Positions 61,760-64,000 of a DNA stretch of 64,000 bases are shown piece by piece. The position numbers were made by a program, and so were the translations under genes. The notes under the pieces are model-generated. The model made no database searches and was not told the origin of the DNA. It was given only the letters and a program-made list of their open reading frames with translations. The stretch covers positions 1,476,245-1,540,244 of the forward strand of contig NZ_JAOCQF010000001.1 in assembly GCF_025380365.1 (NCBI RefSeq). The letters are read 5' to 3'. The number at the start of each line of letters is the position of its first letter. Positions within the stretch are counted from its first letter, which is position 1. Source of the DNA: Albidovulum sediminis (GTDB lineage: Bacteria; Pseudomonadota; Alphaproteobacteria; Rhodobacterales; Rhodobacteraceae).

Positions 61760-63091
61760 TTACCAGTTGTCCTTGAACCACCTGACGGCCCGCCGCAGCG
61801 ACCGCGCTGGATAGCGTTCTGCCGGAATCTCGAAATCCCACCACTCGTCCTGCGGATGCGCGGCGAAAAGGCACAGGCCGACCGAGGAGGAAAACGCCGC
61901 CCCCGTGGCCGCCTGCGGCAGGCCCTGGACGCGCAGCGGGCGGCCGAGACGCACGTTCTGGCCGAGGATTCGCGCGGCCAGCCCATCGAGGCCGGGGATC
62001 TGGCTGGCGCCCCCGGTCAGCACGACCTGCTGGCTTGGCAACTGGTCGAATCCCGCCGCGTCGAGGATGGCGCGGACCTCCTCGAGGATCTCCTCCACCC
62101 GCGGGCGCATGATGCCGATCAGTTCGGTCCGGCTGACCCGGCGGCGGTCCTTTTCCCAGTCGCCGCTGTCGCCGCCGATCTCGATCATCTCGCGGTCGTC
62201 CATCCCGGTCGCATGCACCCCGCCGTGGACGGTCTTGATCCGCTCGGCGATGGCGAAGGGCACCTGGAGGCCCTTGGCGATGTCGGAGGTGACGTGATCG
62301 CCCCCCATTCGCACGCTTTCGGCAAAGATCATGTGCTTCTTGATGAAGATCGACAGGCCGGTGGCGCCGCCGCCCATGTCGATGCAGACCGCGCCCAGTT
62401 CCTGTTCGTCCTCGACAAGGCTCGAAAGACCCGAGGCATAGGCCGACGACGCGATCCCGGCAAGCTCCAGGTCGCAGCGCTTGATGCAGTAAAGCAGGTT
62501 CTGCACCGCGGCGGTGTCGATCGTCAGCAGGTGCATGTCGACGGCCAGCCGGTTGCCGACATGACCGCGCGGATCGCCGAAGCCGGTGCGGTGATCAACG
62601 GCGAAGTTGACCGGGTGGGCGTGCACCACCTCGCGCCCGCCGCCGTAGTCCGGCACGTCGCAGGCGGCGAGCACGCGCGCCACGTCATGCTCGCTGACCT
62701 GCCCTTCGGTCAGCTGGACCTCGCCGGCAAGCCCGTAGCTGCGCGGATGGGCGCCGGAGAAGCAGGCGATGACGTGGTCGACCCGGACCTGCGCCATCTT
62801 CTGCGCCGCCTGCACCGCGGTGCGGATCGCGCGTTCGGTTTCCGCCATCGCGTCGATCTCGCCGAATCGCACCCCGCGCGAGCGTGTGGTCGCCGCGCCG
62901 ATGACGCGGAACTGCGACTGCCCGGCGAGCGGGCCAAGACCGTCCTCGCGGTCCGGTTCCGGCCCGTCGAACTTCAGCACGAGGCAGGCGATCTTCGACG
63001 TTCCCACGTCGAGGATCGCGATCACGCCCCGCTGCATGGCGGCGCGGCGCATGTTCCGCATGGCCCGTTGCGACTGATAGAGGTCCGTCAT
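61760..63091 (-). CDS. ftsA: Cell division protein FtsA
   Basis: A 443-aa actin-like ATPase that tethers FtsZ to the membrane. Phosphate-binding motif IAILDVGTSKIACLV near residue 25 and VCIDMGGGATGLSIF mid-protein are the actin-family loops; VLTGGASQIPGLDGLA is the adenosine motif. The C-terminus (LRRAVRWFKDNW) is an amphipathic membrane-targeting helix. Its start overlaps the ftsQ stop by ATGA. Confidence 0.95.
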   Translation of the reverse strand: MTDLYQSQRAMRNMRRAAMQRGVIAILDVGTSKIACLVLKFDGPEPDREDGLGPLAGQSQFRVIGAATTRSRGVRFGEIDAMAETERAIRTAVQAAQKMAQVRVDHVIACFSGAHPRSYGLAGEVQLTEGQVSEHDVARVLAACDVPDYGGGREVVHAHPVNFAVDHRTGFGDPRGHVGNRLAVDMHLLTIDTAAVQNLLYCIKRCDLELAGIASSAYASGLSSLVEDEQELGAVCIDMGGGATGLSIFIKKHMIFAESVRMGGDHVTSDIAKGLQVPFAIAERIKTVHGGVHATGMDDREMIEIGGDSGDWEKDRRRVSRTELIGIMRPRVEEILEEVRAILDAAGFDQLPSQQVVLTGGASQIPGLDGLAARILGQNVRLGRPLRVQGLPQAATGAAFSSSVGLCLFAAHPQDEWWDFEIPAERYPARSLRRAVRWFKDNW

Positions 63092-63981
63092 TGCCCGCTC
63101 ACCTTCGTCTCGTCCAGAACCTCGCCCCGAAGCGTGGCCATCGCGGCCGCGCTCAACCGGATCGTGGGGCGGTAATCGTTGCGCAGATCAACCACGGCGA
63201 CATCGCGCGCGAGCAGGTCCTCGGCGCGGTCCAGTTCGATCACCCGGTTCAGTGCCGCGATCGCACCCGTCTCGGGCAGCAGGATCCGCTGGTCGCGGTC
63301 CAGCACCAGGTCCCAGCGCCGCTCACCCATCAGCACCAGACCCCGCAGCCGTGGCGCAAGCGGCCGCGCCGCCGCCAGCAGCGTCAGCGCTTCGGGCACG
63401 CGGTCCTCCGCCCCCTCGCCCGCGATGACGGCCAGGTCGGGCCGCGCCTCGCGCGCGGTCAGCGTGGCCACGCGGTGCCCCCTCGCGTCCAGCATCTCGA
63501 GCCGGCCCGAGGCGGTGCGCCACAGGATCGCCGGCTGGCGTTCGGTAACGTCGACCTGCAGCACCCCGCCGGGGCGGATGCGCAGGTCGACCGCCGCGAC
63601 GGCGTCGATCTGGGCGATGGCGGCGCGGAAGGTCTCGAGGTCGATGCGGAAGGACGAGGCCGGAAGCGCGACAGGCAGCATCGACCGGATGCCCTCCGCC
63701 ACCGGCTCGGACGCACCGTCGATGCGCATCAGGGTGACCATGAATTCCGGCCGTTCCTGCAACTCCCGCTTGATGTCCGCGATGCCGGAGACCAGATCGC
63801 CGCGGCGCCCGTCGTCCTTCAGGTAGAGTCCGACGGAAAGCGCCAGCGCCAGCGCCGGCAGGCCGACCCGGGTGAAGCGACGGACGAGCGGCGTCAGCCA
63901 GAGACGGTTCAGCCGGTAGGCCAGACGCGACGGCGCCGGATCCTGCCAGCCTTCGCCCCGCTCTCCCTTCAGCGCCCGCAT
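63088..63981 (-). CDS. ftsQ: Cell division protein FtsQ
   Basis: A 297-aa single-pass membrane protein of the divisome. The membrane helix is VGLPALALALSVGLYL (about 39-54). A POTRA domain follows (SFRIDLETFRAAIAQIDAV, AAVDLRIRPGGVLQVDVTER), then the FtsQ beta domain (RRWDLVLDRDQRILLPE). It links cytoplasmic and periplasmic division proteins. The gene is complete within the window and overlaps ftsA by four bases. Confidence 0.94.
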   Translation of the reverse strand: MRALKGERGEGWQDPAPSRLAYRLNRLWLTPLVRRFTRVGLPALALALSVGLYLKDDGRRGDLVSGIADIKRELQERPEFMVTLMRIDGASEPVAEGIRSMLPVALPASSFRIDLETFRAAIAQIDAVAAVDLRIRPGGVLQVDVTERQPAILWRTASGRLEMLDARGHRVATLTAREARPDLAVIAGEGAEDRVPEALTLLAAARPLAPRLRGLVLMGERRWDLVLDRDQRILLPETGAIAALNRVIELDRAEDLLARDVAVVDLRNDYRPTIRLSAAAMATLRGEVLDETKVSGQ

Positions 63982-64000
63982 GACGCATCCTCCACGATCC

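Noticed and set aside
1-64000. CRISPR array
   Set aside because: No regularly spaced repeat-spacer pattern and no cas-like gene was seen; the TTCCCTGC and TGACA repeats are too short and irregular.

Overview
The window looks like a chromosomal segment of a high-GC alphaproteobacterium of the Rhodobacteraceae/Paracoccaceae type. The evidence is the order ftsQ-ftsA-ftsZ-lpxC-bamD-recN at the right end and a trgA-trgB-cysK tellurite-resistance block as known from Rhodobacter sphaeroides. Species is not assignable from this sequence alone.

Region 1 (1-38.5 kb) is an accessory island. It lies against the 3' end of a tRNA-Ser(GGA) gene (38554-38643, minus strand), and a 46-bp sequence at the tRNA 3' flank recurs with 42/46 identity at the very start of the window. 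Its left edge (1-2561) is scar tissue: two IS6-family elements, the 5' stub of an arylsulfatase-like gene and the 3' part of a large serine recombinase gene. Next come short TTCCCTGC repeats and a 16-nt sequence resembling a tRNA-Ser 3' end.

At 3183-19650 is the centrepiece, a multi-gene antiviral-type locus. One dense plus-strand run encodes a 1569-aa sacsin/HSP90-type ATPase fused to an SF2 helicase, a WYL regulator of the BrxR/CapW kind, a UvrD-like helicase, DrmA, DrmB and a NERD-nuclease/helicase fusion. A convergent C5-cytosine methyltransferase and a divergent Vsr endonuclease close the locus. DrmA and DrmB are the DISARM core, but neither a phospholipase-D protein (DrmC) nor DrmD/DrmE is visible, so this is a DISARM-related, non-canonical assembly.

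Region 19.7-31 kb is a mosaic: an IS256 transposase remnant, a small serine resolvase, a membrane-anchored NERD protein and a truncated prophage block (P27 terminase small subunit, a tiny ORF, ParB-methyltransferase). It continues with a sulfotransferase, an unknown protein with TGACA repeats upstream, a tightly coupled six-gene serine-recombinase operon and a LysR regulator. Region 31.5-37.8 kb holds a cluster of small secreted, lipoprotein and membrane proteins (SH3, GlsB-like, related two-Cys domains, a beta-barrel) and a secreted alpha/beta hydrolase.

Region 2 (38.5-64 kb) is ordinary chromosome, nearly all on the minus strand. It contains AlaX, an MscS-type channel, CysK, TrgB, TrgA, cyclopropane fatty acid synthase, photolyase, a class V PLP enzyme and a polar amino acid ABC transporter. 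Then follow a MATE exporter, a Rieske ferredoxin/desaturase pair, an XRE-cupin/VOC pair, and recN, bamD, lpxC, ftsZ, ftsA and ftsQ. A hairpin terminator follows ftsZ and another follows the tRNA.
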